Origin: Chara braunii | Lineage: Eukaryota > Streptophyta > Charophyceae > Charales > Characeae | Length of the DNA: 51,663 nucleotides | Direction: 5' to 3' | NCBI GenBank assembly: GCA_003427395.1 | Contig: BFEA01000050.1 | Location: 3,009,535 to 3,061,197, forward strand | Shown here: one piece after another, positions 32,105 through 43,475 of the stretch | Layout: every line of letters begins with the position of its first letter | Position numbering within the stretch: the stretch's first letter is position 1 | Translations under genes and position numbers: made by a program | Notes under the pieces: generated by a model | Databases searched by the model: none | What the model saw: only the letters and a program-made list of their open reading frames with translations | Told to the model about the DNA's origin: nothing

Positions 32105-32125
32105 TCATATATATATATATAAATG
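32034..32125 (+). repeat. AT microsatellite interrupted by TCGTCA
   Basis: A long (AT)n tract carrying TATCGTCATATAT twice. The same CGTCA-flanked AT pattern recurs near 38225, 38930, 39001 and 51525. Confidence 0.8.
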
Positions 32126-32187
32126 TACGTATGTCTATATAATATACGTCATTGTCATTGTTGTCATCATTGTTGCTGGCGCTGCAT

Positions 32188-32905
32188 GGAGCAGTGGTGA
32201 TTTGGTGGTAGTGGTGGTGGGGGCAGAGGTGGTGATGGCGTTGGTGCTGCTTTGCTGGTTTCGTGTATATCTGTTACACAAGCTTCGACAGCGCTTTAAG
32301 ATGTTAGTATCCTAGTACCACAGAAGCAATTGCTGAATGCGAGAACAAAAGTAGTCTTAGACGAAAGGTTCCCTGGAGCAGTGGTGATTTGGTGGTAGTG
32401 GTGGGGGGGGCAGAGGTGGTGATAGTGGTGGCGTTGGTGCTGCTTTCCTGGTTTCGTGTATATCTGTTACACAAGCTTCCACAGCGCTTCAAGGTCTTGG
32501 TATCCTAGTACCGCGGAAGCAATGGCTGAATGCGAGAACAAAAGAAGTCTTAGACGAAAGGTTCCCTGGAGCAGCGGTGATTTGGTGGTAGTGGTGGGGG
32601 GGGCAGAGGTGGTGTGCTAGTGGCGGCGTTTTTTTTTTTTAAGGGGCCCAGTGCCCAAGGCTTGATATTCTGATGGAAAAAGAACGAGGCCGAGGTCCTC
32701 ACAGTCTACCTGGTTATGCATCTATCTGGGAGCATTACCCAGTTTTGCTTTTGACGAGACCCAAGGGGACCCGAGATTGGTGCTGCTTTCCTGGTTTCGT
32801 GTATATCTGTTACACAAGCTTCCACAGAGCTTCAAGGTGTTGGTATCCTCGTACCGCGGAAGCAATGGCTGAGTGCAAGAACAAAAGAAGAGGAAAGGTT
32901 CCCTG
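32188..32905 (+). repeat. Tandem repeat of 187-193 bp units
   Basis: Units start at 32188, 32375 and 32568 with GGAGCAGYGGTGATTTGG. Each contains a GT-rich stretch, GTGCTGCTTTCCTGGTTTCG, and a part with TGGTATCCTAGTACC. The third unit is split by a 150-bp insertion (about 32630-32780) and resumes to 32905. No coding signal. Confidence 0.8.
32630..32780 (-). mobile_element. Short A-tailed retroposon inside a tandem repeat unit
   Basis: The third repeat unit is interrupted by a segment with a T-run (32630-32640) on the + strand. Read on the - strand it is a 140-bp sequence ending GGGCACTGGGCCCCTT followed by A's. The host unit continues on both sides. This fits a 5'-truncated LINE or a SINE in - orientation. 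Family not identified. Confidence 0.6.
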
Positions 32906-33213
32906 AAGCAGGACAATGTAAAGCATGCAAAAAGAGTTTAAAAGACTAATATAACATATAAAAGAACTTTCATATTATCTTTTTGACCGCAAACAAGCAA
33001 ATGCTTTATGACAACCATCCAAAGCAGAGATGCATGAGCGTTTGCTACTCGGTGAAATTTGGACCAAATCAAGGCAAGATACGTCCAGGAAAATCGCAGT
33101 GGAAGTATGCCCTTTTCTAATTATTTATGTATTTTTTTAATCTTTTAAACCTCGTTCAGGGTGCCACTTTATGGGGTGATAAGAGCATCCCCTTTAAGTG
33201 GGTCCCTGTTGAA

Positions 33214-36200
33214 GGCTCCATCTATTGGTGGGGAGCTGCACCTGCTGGAAAACAGGTCCAGTGTCCCATTACGGTACAAAAGGATGACTGTGTAATGGTA
33301 GAAAAGAATGGCAGAAAGTGTCAGAGTAAGATAGTCTGTGCTTGTCAATGAGTGTCTGTGGCTGCCTGATGTGTAAGAGTGTCACTGACATTGCAACAGA
33401 CCGCCCGTTATATACCAGGCCTCTCACCCTTCAGGGCTTCCAAATCTGGAATTGCAAACTAGCTTGTGACTAATGTTTTTGTTGGGTCATTCCCACCCCC
33501 TCGTTGCTCAACTCTGCAGTTCGCCATTCCCCCTCTGGTAGGTGTTCAGGGATCTTCCTTCAAAGTTTCGAGCCATTGATGGTCCACTAATGAGAGCTTG
33601 TGTGGCAGGAACATGTCAGGAAATTCTGCAGGTGTCTTCAGCTGCACCGATGCCTCAGTCTTCGTCCAGTCTCTGTCGATGGGCTTGTAGTCCCTTCTGA
33701 CAGCTCCTTGATCACCTTGCTGTTCCCGACTCCATAGGACCGTGGTGATCTAACCCCCGTATTCACCCCCCAGCCAATCTTCCAAGAAACTTTTCACGTC
33801 TTCCCATTTGGATGTCAAGTGATGTTGGATCACATCAGTCAATTTCTTCCCTCCCAGCCTTACACCTTCGAAAACCAATTCGTATGTGCACCGTTTCTAC
33901 CAGAGAGCCAAGAGGATCAATTTGCGCCCCAACTCAAACATATTATCGGCAAGTGTGTTTTCCTGTTGCCAATGCCAGGCTCCACACAGGAAGGCCTTCC
34001 AGTCCCACGGCTGGTCAATACTGGTCCCTAGTTGCCTCCATATTCTGTCCCACCATCTCCAAGTGAGGACTGAGGCCGGACACTGAACGAAGATGTGTTC
34101 TATGGTTTCCAGAATTTTACAACATTGGTATCCGTTTCTGCTCCATAGAGGTGTGGTCGATCAGCTAGTTGCTCGTCAGCAAACACCTGTGTTCTGTCTG
34201 CCACTGCAGAGAGGACACTTATGCAGGTTTCATTTTAGCTCCTCCGAACAAGCGAATTTTGTTGAGTGCTGACCTATCTACGTTAAGCTGTTCCTGCCAT
34301 CCGTTGATCAGTTTGTCTCTGAGATTAACTTCCGGGCGGAGCATTCTGTATATGGGATTTACTCCCGATCCCATAAGCTGATGAGGTCTACTTTTTGGCT
34401 GCTTTCTTCTCTGGACATGTGATCGTGAGGTTGGACAGAGTCAGCAGGCCAGGTCCAGGGGCAGCTGCAGAGTGCGAACCATCTCATCAAGTTACTCCCA
34501 CTCAGGGCCGGGATTTATGTCGGCTGTATCATTATCAATTCCGACCTAGTCGGTCGGTTTCATGTTGGTTTTGGTCTATCGATCTAATCGTTTTGGATCA
34601 CTAAACGATCTTCTATGTTGCATGTCTAAGGAACTAGGATTAATCATGGTTTCACGCTTGGTTGAGACCGTCCTAGTCGACTGACGTCTACTTCGTGCTT
34701 AAGAGATCACTCGTCAGAAGGTAATCCATTGCTGTTCGTGGTGCAGGACCCTGATTATGTATAACCCTTCCTTGTCAACCCACCGTACCTCCTTGGGACA
34801 CTCCTCATTAGGACATTATGACTGTTTCTTTGGAACAGGTCGACAAAGGCCCCTTTTGATCTCGCCTCCACCAGGTTTCCCATCACCCCCGGATCACTTT
34901 TGAGAGCTATCCAGTCGATCTCTTCAAGCTTTGGACCAGAATTTGGACCCAGGCCAGGGGGAGTGAGTAAATAAGGGTTCCCAAGTTATTACCCATGTTG
35001 TGGCTGTGTTTCAGAGTGTGTTGTAGTTGCTGCCCGGTTTTCCAATCTTTTGTCGATTGGTTCCACACGTCCCTTACCTGTAAAATTCCATTCTTTACCC
35101 GTCCCTTCTATGGGAGGTCCAAGCTACAGTATGTGCACCCTTGTTTATCTATGATCCACCTGTTCCCAAATAGGGGATTGCCTAGAGACCTCGTCCCATC
35201 TCTCTGGTGGCACCTTGTCCAGTAGGGGTAGGCTCCACCAGTTGTCTCTGGCCAGAAGTTGTCTCTGACCAAATCGTGCTTTGCTGCGCTCCTGGGTGAC
35301 GAGGCAGCCCCTTGGATGGATCTCCTTGGGATGCCCGGTAGCGATCCTCCGGCCATGTCAGCGGTTATACAAAAGCTGGAGCTGGTGGGGCCAATCTGGT
35401 GATCTGTTCTGAGGCCAACTCTCTCCACATGATCTGCTTGGAGAAGAGTAATTACTAATTATTGTGCTGGTGCCCTTCTGTTTTTGGTTGTGTCAAAGAG
35501 TCCTATGCCACCTTGCTAATCACATTCGTACGCCTTGGTTATGTCGCCATAAAATGCTGCCAGTTGTCATTTGATGGATTCCATTGCTTCCTGGTTGAGT
35601 GGCCGTCTTGTTGTCTGATACCATAATCATGTGAGTATAACATTGTTGATGATCAAGGCTCTCCCGAACAATGAGGTATGATTATCTTTCCATGCAATCA
35701 ATTTTTTTGAGGACTGGCTTGGGCAGCTAGTCGTCATTAGAGATTGGTCGTCCCTATACCGTTAGAATGGCCCCTAGAACCCAAGTGGGGGCTGTTTTCG
35801 GGAAGCCATTTAATTCTAGGCTGCTCTGACAGCCTTCCCCCTCGGTAGTGGATCCACCATCCCCTTGTCTTGTTTCCCCAATTTATGGTCATGTCTAATG
35901 CTTTGCAGAAGTGGTCCATGAGCAGTTGCATTTCTTTGATGTTTTCTGCTGACGATTCCAGCATCACTGTCAGATCGGCTTCGAACAGCGAACATACTAG
36001 GATGGCCTCCTCAGGGATAGAGGAGATAATGGATTTTTTAAAGATTCTTGTTAGCCTGTAGGTTTGCTGCTATGCTTTCATTCCCAAGAGGAAAAGAAAG
36101 GGGGTGATTGGGTCCTCTTGTCTAACTGATCTGTGCAGTGTAATGGCAGGTGTCAGTGTGCCATTTATCTGCATCCTCGTTGTAGCGTTTCTATGCAAGT

Positions 36201-36290
36201 TCCCGCCCGACATTTGAAGATAGGTTCAAAGTTCAGCTTTTCCATACGTTTGTCCAAGAATAACCAATCTATATAGCGGAATCTCGTGCG
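33214..36290 (-). pseudogene. LINE-E: 5'-truncated LINE-A-family copy
   Basis: It starts (sense) inside the RT palm with DWLFLDKRMEKLNF (about 36270), then HRSVRQEDP (about 36120), then NWGNKTRGWWIHYRGGR (about 35880). The C-terminal zinc region lies near 34150-34060 and the hairpin tail at 33267-33214. Many frame changes break it. Its upstream edge joins a Gypsy gag directly at about 36290, so it probably inserted into that gene. Gag sequence was not recognised on the far side, so later rearrangement is possible. Confidence 0.8.
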
Positions 36291-37979
36291 TTGCTTGTAT
36301 GCTTGCTTGGAGAGACCGTAGTGGGACCATGGGGCTGGAGCTGCTGCGCCGGGCCCGGGAATAGATGTGGTGTTTGTCTTCGGCTTGCCGCGTCCTCGGC
36401 CTCTGCCGGGGTGGCCACCATCCCGGGTGACTGCGAGTCTGTCCCCTTCATTGGCAGACACGGCCTCGCTAGATTGGTCGGTTGGCATTGCCGCCACGAC
36501 CACGGCCACTTTCGGCTGATGTTGATCTCTGCTCGGGCCTGCCGCAGACGAACGGTTGAGGTTCTTGGCCTCCTTGTTCGTGACAATGATCTGCGCGGCC
36601 TTGTCAAAGAGCTCCGCCATTGTCATCAGGGTGTCCTCGACGTGAGTCAAGGCGTTGCCCAACGCCGGACACAACCTCGAGATGAAGTAGTGTTTGACGG
36701 CCTTGAAGCCCATCTGAATGTTTGGGACGGATGTCAAGCGTTGGTACTCGGCAATCCAGTCAACACTCGGCAGCGTGCCTTGTTCGAAGGTCATCAACTT
36801 GTCCATTGCCTTGATCTTCGGCGGCTCTACTTGGAACCGCTTATGCCACACCGCCTTTAGATCATCCTAGCTGATCTTGGTGTATAAGTCGGCAGCTACC
36901 ACCCCGTTCTTGGACAAAGGTTGTCCAACCATGCTTGGCACGCGCCCCCCAACCGGGAATATAAATACGCATGATGCTTGTCCTCGCTGACGTGGTGTAG
37001 CTGCAACTTGAGCTTGAATTTGCGGAACCACGGAATCGGGTCCGTTTTCGTCGAATCGTAGAAGATCTCCTCATCATCGAACCTTGGAGTCGTCTCGCGC
37101 GGTGCCGAACTCCGGTTGGCAAGGGCAGCACAGATCCGCTGCTCCAATTATTGCGTGGCGGTCTGCTGTAGCTGCGTGTCGTCCTTGTGGGCTCCGACCT
37201 CGATCTCCAATGCATTGAGGCGATCGGAGGTGTTGGAGGAGCTGGCATCGGGGGCGGCAATGGGTCGTTCCTCCAGCTACTGGAGGCGGCTGTTGAGTTG
37301 AGCTAACGCTTAGTTGTGCGTCTGATCTGCGTCGTCGGGGTTGTGGATGTCCTCCTGCTGTGCAATGCACGTTGCCAGGAGATCCGTGAAATGGGAGAGG
37401 AGTAGAGCGATCTTGCTTTCACTCTCTTCCATCTTACCATTCTCGGCTTCGACTCGCCAGTCCGCTGCCATTGTGAGCAAAGCTCACTCTCCGTTGAATA
37501 TCTTCTCGCGTCGTTGATTTCGTTCTTCATCGGCAGCCCTTGCTGCTGCCTCGTCTTGTTGGCGCTGCTGTTCGATTGCCAACAGACGTGCCTTCTCGGC
37601 GTCCTCTGCCTTCTTTTTCTCTGCCGTTGCTACCTCATCCGCCCGTTTCTTGGCTTCGGTAAACAAAGCCATCATCCGGGTCTGATAGGCCTCGGCCGTT
37701 TCCCCGGGCTTCTGATCAATGTGGGCTGTTTGTAAGCGCGTGAGCATAGATCAGGTGTGAGGACTGCTGGCGTGGCACTCCCTGCTGCTGACGTGGCACT
37801 ACTCGGCTGCTGACATGGCGCGGCTGTCGGTTGATGTGCCCTGTTGACGTGGCCTGCTGACATGGCAACTCACCAATGCCACCACAGGGGGTACCCGAAG
37901 ACAGAGAGAGAAGACCAAAGGGGGCAACAACATAGGTGGGGAGGGGTGGGTGGGATACATCGCCCAGATAAGGAGCCAC
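36290..37979 (-). pseudogene. Ty3/Gypsy gag, degraded
   Basis: In sense order: a coiled-coil N-terminus rich in A, E, K and Q (37747-37490), then FDDEEIFYDSTKTDPIPWF (about 37080-37020), LHHVSEDKHHAYLYSRLGG (about 37000-36950) and ACQAWLDNL. After a frame change come WHKRFQVEPPKIKAMDKL and EQGTLPSVDWIAEYQRL (36850-36740), and FISRLCPALGNAL. The C-terminal linker is basic and glycine-rich. A stop near 36896 and frame changes make it non-functional. It is distinct from the 21-23 kb gag and is cut by LINE-E before any zinc knuckle or protease. Confidence 0.85.
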
Positions 37980-38132
37980 TAATCAAAATGAAAAGTTTGA
38001 ACTTTGCAAAAAAAAAAAATCGAGAAAAAAGAAAAAAATACTTGTTTGCAAGTTCAGTAGGCCTCCCAATGAGAAAAAAAAATCAAACTTTCAGACTGCA
38101 GATGATTATCCGATAAAAGAATTCTGAAAATA

Positions 38133-38225
38133 CAAAAACTCCGACGAAACAGTTTGTCACAGCCCCTCGTTTGTTGTCCTCTTCTCTCTCTCTGCCTACG
38201 GTTTACCGGGCAGCTCTGTTTGTGA

Positions 38226-38280
<55 letters not shown>

Positions 38281-39012
38281 NNNNNNNNNNNNNNNNNNNN
38301 NNNNNNNNNNNNNNNNNNNNNNNNNNNNNNNNNNNNNNNNNNNNNNNNNNNNNNNNNNNNNNNNNNNNNNNNNNNNNNNNNNNNNNNNNNNNNNNNNNNN
38401 NNNNNNNNNNNNNNNNNNNNNNNNNNNNNNNNNNNNNNNNNNNNNNNNNNNNNNNNNNNNNNNNNNNNNNNNNNNNNNNNNNNNNNNNNNNNNNNNNNNN
38501 NNNNNNNNNNNNNNNNNNNNNNNNNNNNNNNNNNNNNNNNNNNNNNNNNNNNNNNNNNNNNNNNNNNNNNNNNNNNNNNNNNNNNNNNNNNNNNNNNNNN
38601 NNNNNNNNNNNNNNNNNNNNNNNNNNNNNNNNNNNNNNNNNNNNNNNNNNNNNNNNNNNNNNNNNNNNNNNNNNNNNNNNNNNNNNNNNNNNNNNNNNNN
38701 NNNNNNNNNNCAGGAGGCTGAACCCTCAACAGTCTGCAGAATCCCCTCACTGATTACACTGTAAATGATAATCTACCTTAACCAAAATCAAAGTAGACTA
38801 TCACTCACCCACACCAGATGGAAAACTCTATGTGAAACTCCGACAAAACAGTTTGTCACAGCCCCTCGTTTGTTGTCCTCTTCTCTCTCTCTGCCTACGG
38901 TTTTACCGGGCAGTTCTGTTTGTGACGATATATATATATCACAGCCCCTCGTTTGTTGTCCTCTTGTCCCTCTCTGCCTACGGTTTACCGGGCAGTTCTA
39001 TTTGACGATATA
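38133..39012 (+). repeat. Three copies of a roughly 75-100-bp repeat around AT tracts, with assembly gap
   Basis: A unit containing TTTGTCACAGCCCCTCGTTT, a CT-rich stretch and GTTTACCGGGCAGYTCTGTT, followed by TGACGATATAT, occurs at about 38150-38230, 38853-38935 and 38938-39010. An N gap (38281-38710) starts within the first AT tract, so copy number may be larger. Confidence 0.75.
38281..38710. other. Assembly gap (430 N)
   Basis: The gap begins inside a long (AT)n run, which probably stopped assembly. Confidence 0.99.
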
Positions 39013-39024
39013 TATATCGTCAAA
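39001..39024. repeat. Perfect 24-bp palindrome
   Basis: TTTGACGATATA is followed directly by its reverse complement TATATCGTCAAA. The same half-site, with or without a spacer, flanks the other AT tracts listed here. Confidence 0.85.
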
Positions 39025-39839
39025 TATATATCTTCGGAATTACTCAGATGAGAGTACACGCAGTTCGGAAAATGATAACTGCAAGAGGGATTTCCCGTAC
39101 CGTTTTCGAAAAACGAATTTCGGAAAAAAATATTTCGGATTTCCAAATAACGGGAAATTGCAAAAGGAAATCAAAATTTTCGAAAAAAAAGATATTCCGA
39201 ATTTCCAACAACGAAATTTCGAATTTTTAGAAGAAGAACGAAAATGGAAATTTCAGGTGTTGCGCTATTGCGATTTTTCACAACAGAAATAGCGGGAAAA
39301 CAAAATCAAAGAAAAAAAAAAAATTGATTTTCGGCAGTGAGGTCAAAATCGTGATTTTGGGGGCTAATTAGTATGTGCAAGGAAAAAGAGCAATAGCGAG
39401 ATGACAACCAGCATACACAATCACACTGAAGGCCAGATAGTATCACTGTATCCAAAAAGCAAAAATGCACCAATACAACACCAATGAAGAATCGAAACAC
39501 TGAAAACCAATGTCAATGAGAGCTGGCTCTCGCCACCACCAACATGAGTGTCCAGGCCCTATCTCCTACTTGGCACTTGGCGCCCAGCCTACTCACTATA
39601 CAGCTACAGTCTGCCTACCAATTGACGATGCAACTGTTGATGTCAGCAGCCCACGAAGTACTTCAAGATGTCGCCCGTAGCAGACCATCGCCAATACCAG
39701 GTATGTGCCCTCACATCATCATCCTTCTCCCTCTCCCTCGTCTTACACCCACGTCTTTCTCCTGTACACCCGAAGACCACCCCTGCGCCTCACTGTAGTC
39801 CAAGCCCAACCAGCTATGGAGGCTGGGCTATGGCGCTGC

Positions 39840-40330
39840 CCTCAGCAGCGCCCTGCTCCCTGCATGACCGCACGCGCTAGCACCTCGCCTCTCAGCGCCA
39901 GCAGCAGCCCATGAGCGTCCGCTCCAGCAGCGCTGCCGCTAGCATGCGAGTGCCTGAATGAGGCTGCCGGTGCCGAGCTCTTTCCTATATGGAAAGAGCC
40001 TCCTGCCTTTGCAGCCTGGCTGGACTGGCCTGGGCCCAGAAGCTTCCGGTAGGCCCCAGGATGCTGCGCTTGTGTTGCAGCCACTGGGCCTTTTTCGGTT
40101 GGGCCTCTCAACTGTCAGTGTATGAGGCTGCGATTCTCGCCCAGGGCCTGCATTCTTGGAAAAGCCCAGAAGGCCGTGAAATATCTTTGTTGCTTGGCCT
40201 GTGTTTCCCTTCAACCAACTGGCGCATCACAACTACCTGGACCCCAAATACGAAATTGACAGCTGAGGGCCTCTCGTGATTTGTTAGGCCCGCCTTCACT
40301 TAGGGCGGGCACAGATGCAACAGGGTCCGC
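39840..40330. repeat. LTR-like fragment related to 9605-10182
   Basis: It shares AGAAGCTTCCGGTAGGCCCC, CAACTGGCGC and CCTTCACTTAGGGCGG with the putative Gypsy LTR near 10 kb, in the same order and orientation. It may be a solo LTR or a piece of a nested element. Open frames here are C/G-rich phantoms. Confidence 0.5.
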
Positions 40331-40455
40331 TTAGGCCTCTTAGGCCTGCCGAGAACCGAATCTTCGCATATGCTCTAATCATCAATCAATCAAACTAATT
40401 ATCTACTTGGTCCCCGCACATGTGTCAGATCAGGCTGTCCTGATTCACGTGCGGT

Positions 40456-40467
40456 GCTCCAATACCA
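40456..40467 (-). other. Primer binding site (- strand element)
   Basis: On the - strand TGGTATTGGAGC is two bases from TGGTATCAGAGC. It lies two bases inside the LTR end at 40470, exactly where a primer site should be. Confidence 0.65.
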
Positions 40468-40469
40468 AC

Positions 40470-41745
40470 TGTTACATGCCCAGTTGGGCGATGTATCTAT
40501 ATAGCCAAGGATCCGCAATGTGATGAAAAGGACTGAATGGATAATGCAGTGCTGTGGAATCTCAACAAGCAGTGTACATCCTGATACATACAAAAATGGC
40601 ACATAATAGCGCAGGGGAAGACTTAGATAAAAGCCCTGACCTGACCGGTACTGACCTCCCTCACCTAGTACAAGACAGCGCAGCAGAATGCTAGAATACC
40701 AAATGAGTAGCCCAACCAATGTCGCAATACAGACCAAACATACATCATCCTCATCACAAGGTGTGAAGGGGCCTGACGCTACACACAGGAAGAATGCGCC
40801 AGGTCCAGACCATACACAGACGAAGAGGAGGGGATCAGACAAAGAAGAAGGGGGAAGATGGGAATGTTGTCAACACCAAGTCGTCGTTACAAGTCCCAGA
40901 TAATCCCTTGTCAAATGTCTGAAGCCCAATGTCGAGTCTGGATCCAAATGTCACCAAGCCCGCTCTCTCGTAGTCTGTTGATGCAGTGAAGTCAGGTAGT
41001 GAGAGGGTGAGAGGGAGATGGTGGACTGAGAAGAGGAAGAAGAAGAACTCTCTCTCTCTCATGTGCCAAGTACTAACCTCTGAAGGTGGCGCTGTGCTGC
41101 AGGTACCTCGAAGACGAAGCTGGAGCTATGGTGCTGCAGGTAAGTCTCCCTGGCCTCCGCCCAATCTCTCTCTCTCTCCAGGACCACTCTAGCTCCTACT
41201 AGCGCCCAGCGCTGAAGGCTACTGCTAACGCTACTACTACTACTGCAGCGCTCCTCCAGAGTGCTGCTGCCGAATCCTGAAGACTACCTCCTGCCTCCTG
41301 AACTGCACGTGAAGTGCCTGGGAAGTCCCTATGAACTGCCTGCAGCCTGCGGGCGGGCCAGTCTTATATAGTGCTGGCCCGTCCAGGAGGCTGCTCTTGC
41401 CAATGCCAAAACGTGCCAGACCCTGGCGTTGAAGCTCAAAGAAAGGTTGTCTTGAAAACAGGCCCAAAATGGCCTGTGCTAAAATCCTGGTCTGGTGCCT
41501 AAGTTTCAGGGCAGGTCGATCTTATGAGGGCCTGAAAATGGCCCTCCGTTTCAGGCTGAAAAGACTCAGGGCCTGGAGGGCCCTGTTTTAGGCTGAAATG
41601 ACACAGGGCCTGTAGGCCCTTGTTTTCAGGCTTTCAGGCTGAAATGACACAGGTTCTGTAGGCCCTTGTTTTCAGGCTTTCAGGCTGAAAACGACATGGG
41701 CCTGAAAATGGCCCGTGCAGCCTGTTGCAGGCGCAGCATGTAACA
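40470..41745 (-). mobile_element. LTR of about 1276 bp with TGTTACATGC/GCATGTAACA ends
   Basis: The two ends are a perfect 10-bp inverted repeat with TG and CA termini, and a primer site adjoins the left end. In the - sense this is therefore a 5' LTR. The right part (41560-41700) holds a 60-70-bp tandem repeat with TTTCAGGCTGAAATGACAC. The internal region is lost within about 130 bp, where another LTR-like fragment begins, so only this LTR is clear. Confidence 0.7.
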
Positions 41746-41967
41746 AAGAGGACCCCAAATCCGGGCTCATTTCGATTTCTGCGAGTTGGCTGTCAAGGGG
41801 GGGAAGGGGGGTATAAATTGGTCTTGAAGGGGCCAAAGGGGTCTCAAGGGGGGTGCCTTTGTGTGATTCTGTTATTTTCGTTTTTATCTCCGATTCTGTG
41901 AGGAGTTATAATGTGACCCTCAGCCAAAAGTGGTTTGTATTTCAATTCTGCACAACATTTTTTTTTC

Positions 41968-41970
<3 letters not shown>

Positions 41971-42020
<50 letters not shown>
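41971..42020 (+). repeat. T50 homopolymer
   Basis: About 50 consecutive T's, followed by GC-rich CCCGGGCACCC-type sequence. A block before it (about 41910-41955) resembles the last 70 bp of the window (ATGTGACNCTNAGNCAAAAG), so both may belong to one repeat family. Confidence 0.8.
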
Positions 42021-42160
42021 CCCGCGCTGGGACTGCCCTGAACCCTGCCCGCGGGTCATGCCCGGCCGGGCACCCGGGCGTGTACCCGGGCAGAAGTTGG
42101 GTGCCCGAAAAAACAGCCTAGTCAAAAGAAAAAAAGAAAAAAAACTTCACGTGGTTCTCA

Positions 42161-42335
42161 GGGCCTCCCTCCACCACTCAGCAAATGCATATAAATCAAA
42201 ATAATGTATATAACATTAGTAGAATGAATCTTCTGCTAAACATGGAACCCATACACCGCCATATGCTAAACATGGAACCCATACACCGCCATATGCTATG
42301 TATTTGGTGCATGTGGTGAGTAGTGGAGCAGGCCC
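42161..42335. mobile_element. MITE family 2, copy 1 (with internal 31-bp duplication)
   Basis: Terminal inverted repeats GGGCCTCCCTCCACCACTCA and, on the other side, the complement of GGGCCTGCTCCACTACTCAC match those of the copy at 49128-49253. Inside, ATGGAACCCATACACCGCCA is repeated at 31-bp spacing. The target-site duplication is unclear. Confidence 0.6.
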
Positions 42336-43380
42336 TACTGTACGTATTCATTAGAAAACAAAAACAAGAAAACGAGAGAGCTACAGGCATCTTCATCCTA
42401 AGCTCCTAACCCATAACTGCCGACATGCAGACCTGAATTCCAATCTTCAGCATATATTGGTGGTCGGCTGGCCATGTGAAACATGTTCTGTGACTTCTGC
42501 GAAGCGTTGCAGGGCAGGTTGCTATTGGGCAGTTAACCCCTTCTCGCAAATTTTTCACACCACTGTGTGGGATTTGCAGAAGGGAGGCGGAAGGCTAGTT
42601 TCACACCCCGCCTAAAAAAAGAGTTGGAATGAGCCCTATTTTAGTATTTTCTATAAAAAAGGGTTGTGAGGTGTCGGGGATTCAACTCCTACGGGGAAGC
42701 CGGCGGGAGGCTTCATGCACCAGATTCAGCCAACCCATCAGCGTGGTGGCCTCACCCACACACAGAATCGCTCAAGTCAAGGCTCAAACCGTAGCCACAC
42801 CCACACTCTGCCGGTATCACCCAAGACTGGTGCTACCTAGGCGTCGCGGCTCGGATCAACCCCCTCCGAACTCAGGGTCCTGCATCCTTCATGATTCGCC
42901 ATTTTGAAACTTTTGGGGAAAGGGCCTGTGGAAATTGAAATTCGGCAGCCCTTGCCCAAAAATGTTTCTTGTTTTTTGGGCCCGGGGCGCGGCTGGTTTC
43001 TGAAATTACGTGCAAATGGGGCATGAAGGCACACGGGGATGTGGGCAGCTGCCGCTCAACCACAATCAATGTGGGCAGCCTTGTACGTAAGAGGCACAGT
43101 AAAAGGGGAGCTGCAAGAACAATGGAAGGGGCACCCCAAGGATAACCAAAAAACTGTCGAATTATAAAATCGGCTTAGTATGTTGGACTGTGACTGTCTC
43201 ATCTCAAATGCTCGTTGTCTGCAATAGGACAAAGACTGCTTTGATTCTGAATCTATTCATCTGGGTGGAATTGGGGCTGTTGTGGGGAAAATCTATAACA
43301 CACAAACTCCTGTCGAAGCATTTAAAGTCCTTACATTCGTACGTTTTGTCCGTTCTGTTCTGTTTTGTGCAATTGTTCAG

Positions 43381-43475
43381 AATGCAAGTGGAAGTGACCC
43401 AGTACAGCGAAGGAAAAGCAGAAGAACTACAGGGGCCAGATAGACCCCGGCGATCATCACTGATCAGCTGGGACT
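43381..43475 (+). CDS. PHOT: Phototropin exon: end of LOV1 and start of linker
   Basis: This 95-nt exon completes LOV1. After the first base finishes the Gly codon from 31695, it reads MQVEVTQYSEGKAEEL, then PRRSSLISWD. MQVEV is the last LOV1 strand, and its Gln is the FMN-contacting, signal-relaying residue. The acceptor is TTGTTCAG. The donor GTAAGT at 43476 gives a phase-1 junction (T/CC) to 47462, encoding WDSRAKD. The exon's last 24 bases and the donor are duplicated 126 bp downstream. Reading through to the second donor meets a TGA at about 43502, so the first donor is the productive one. Confidence 0.9.

Larger units (their letters stand above)
31697..43380 (+). other. Phototropin intron of about 11.7 kb
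   Basis: Bounded by GTGAGA and TTGTTCAG, with both splice phases consistent. It contains tandem repeats, LINE-E, a Gypsy gag, LTR copies and one MITE. All recognised coding remnants inside are transposon-derived. Confidence 0.8.
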
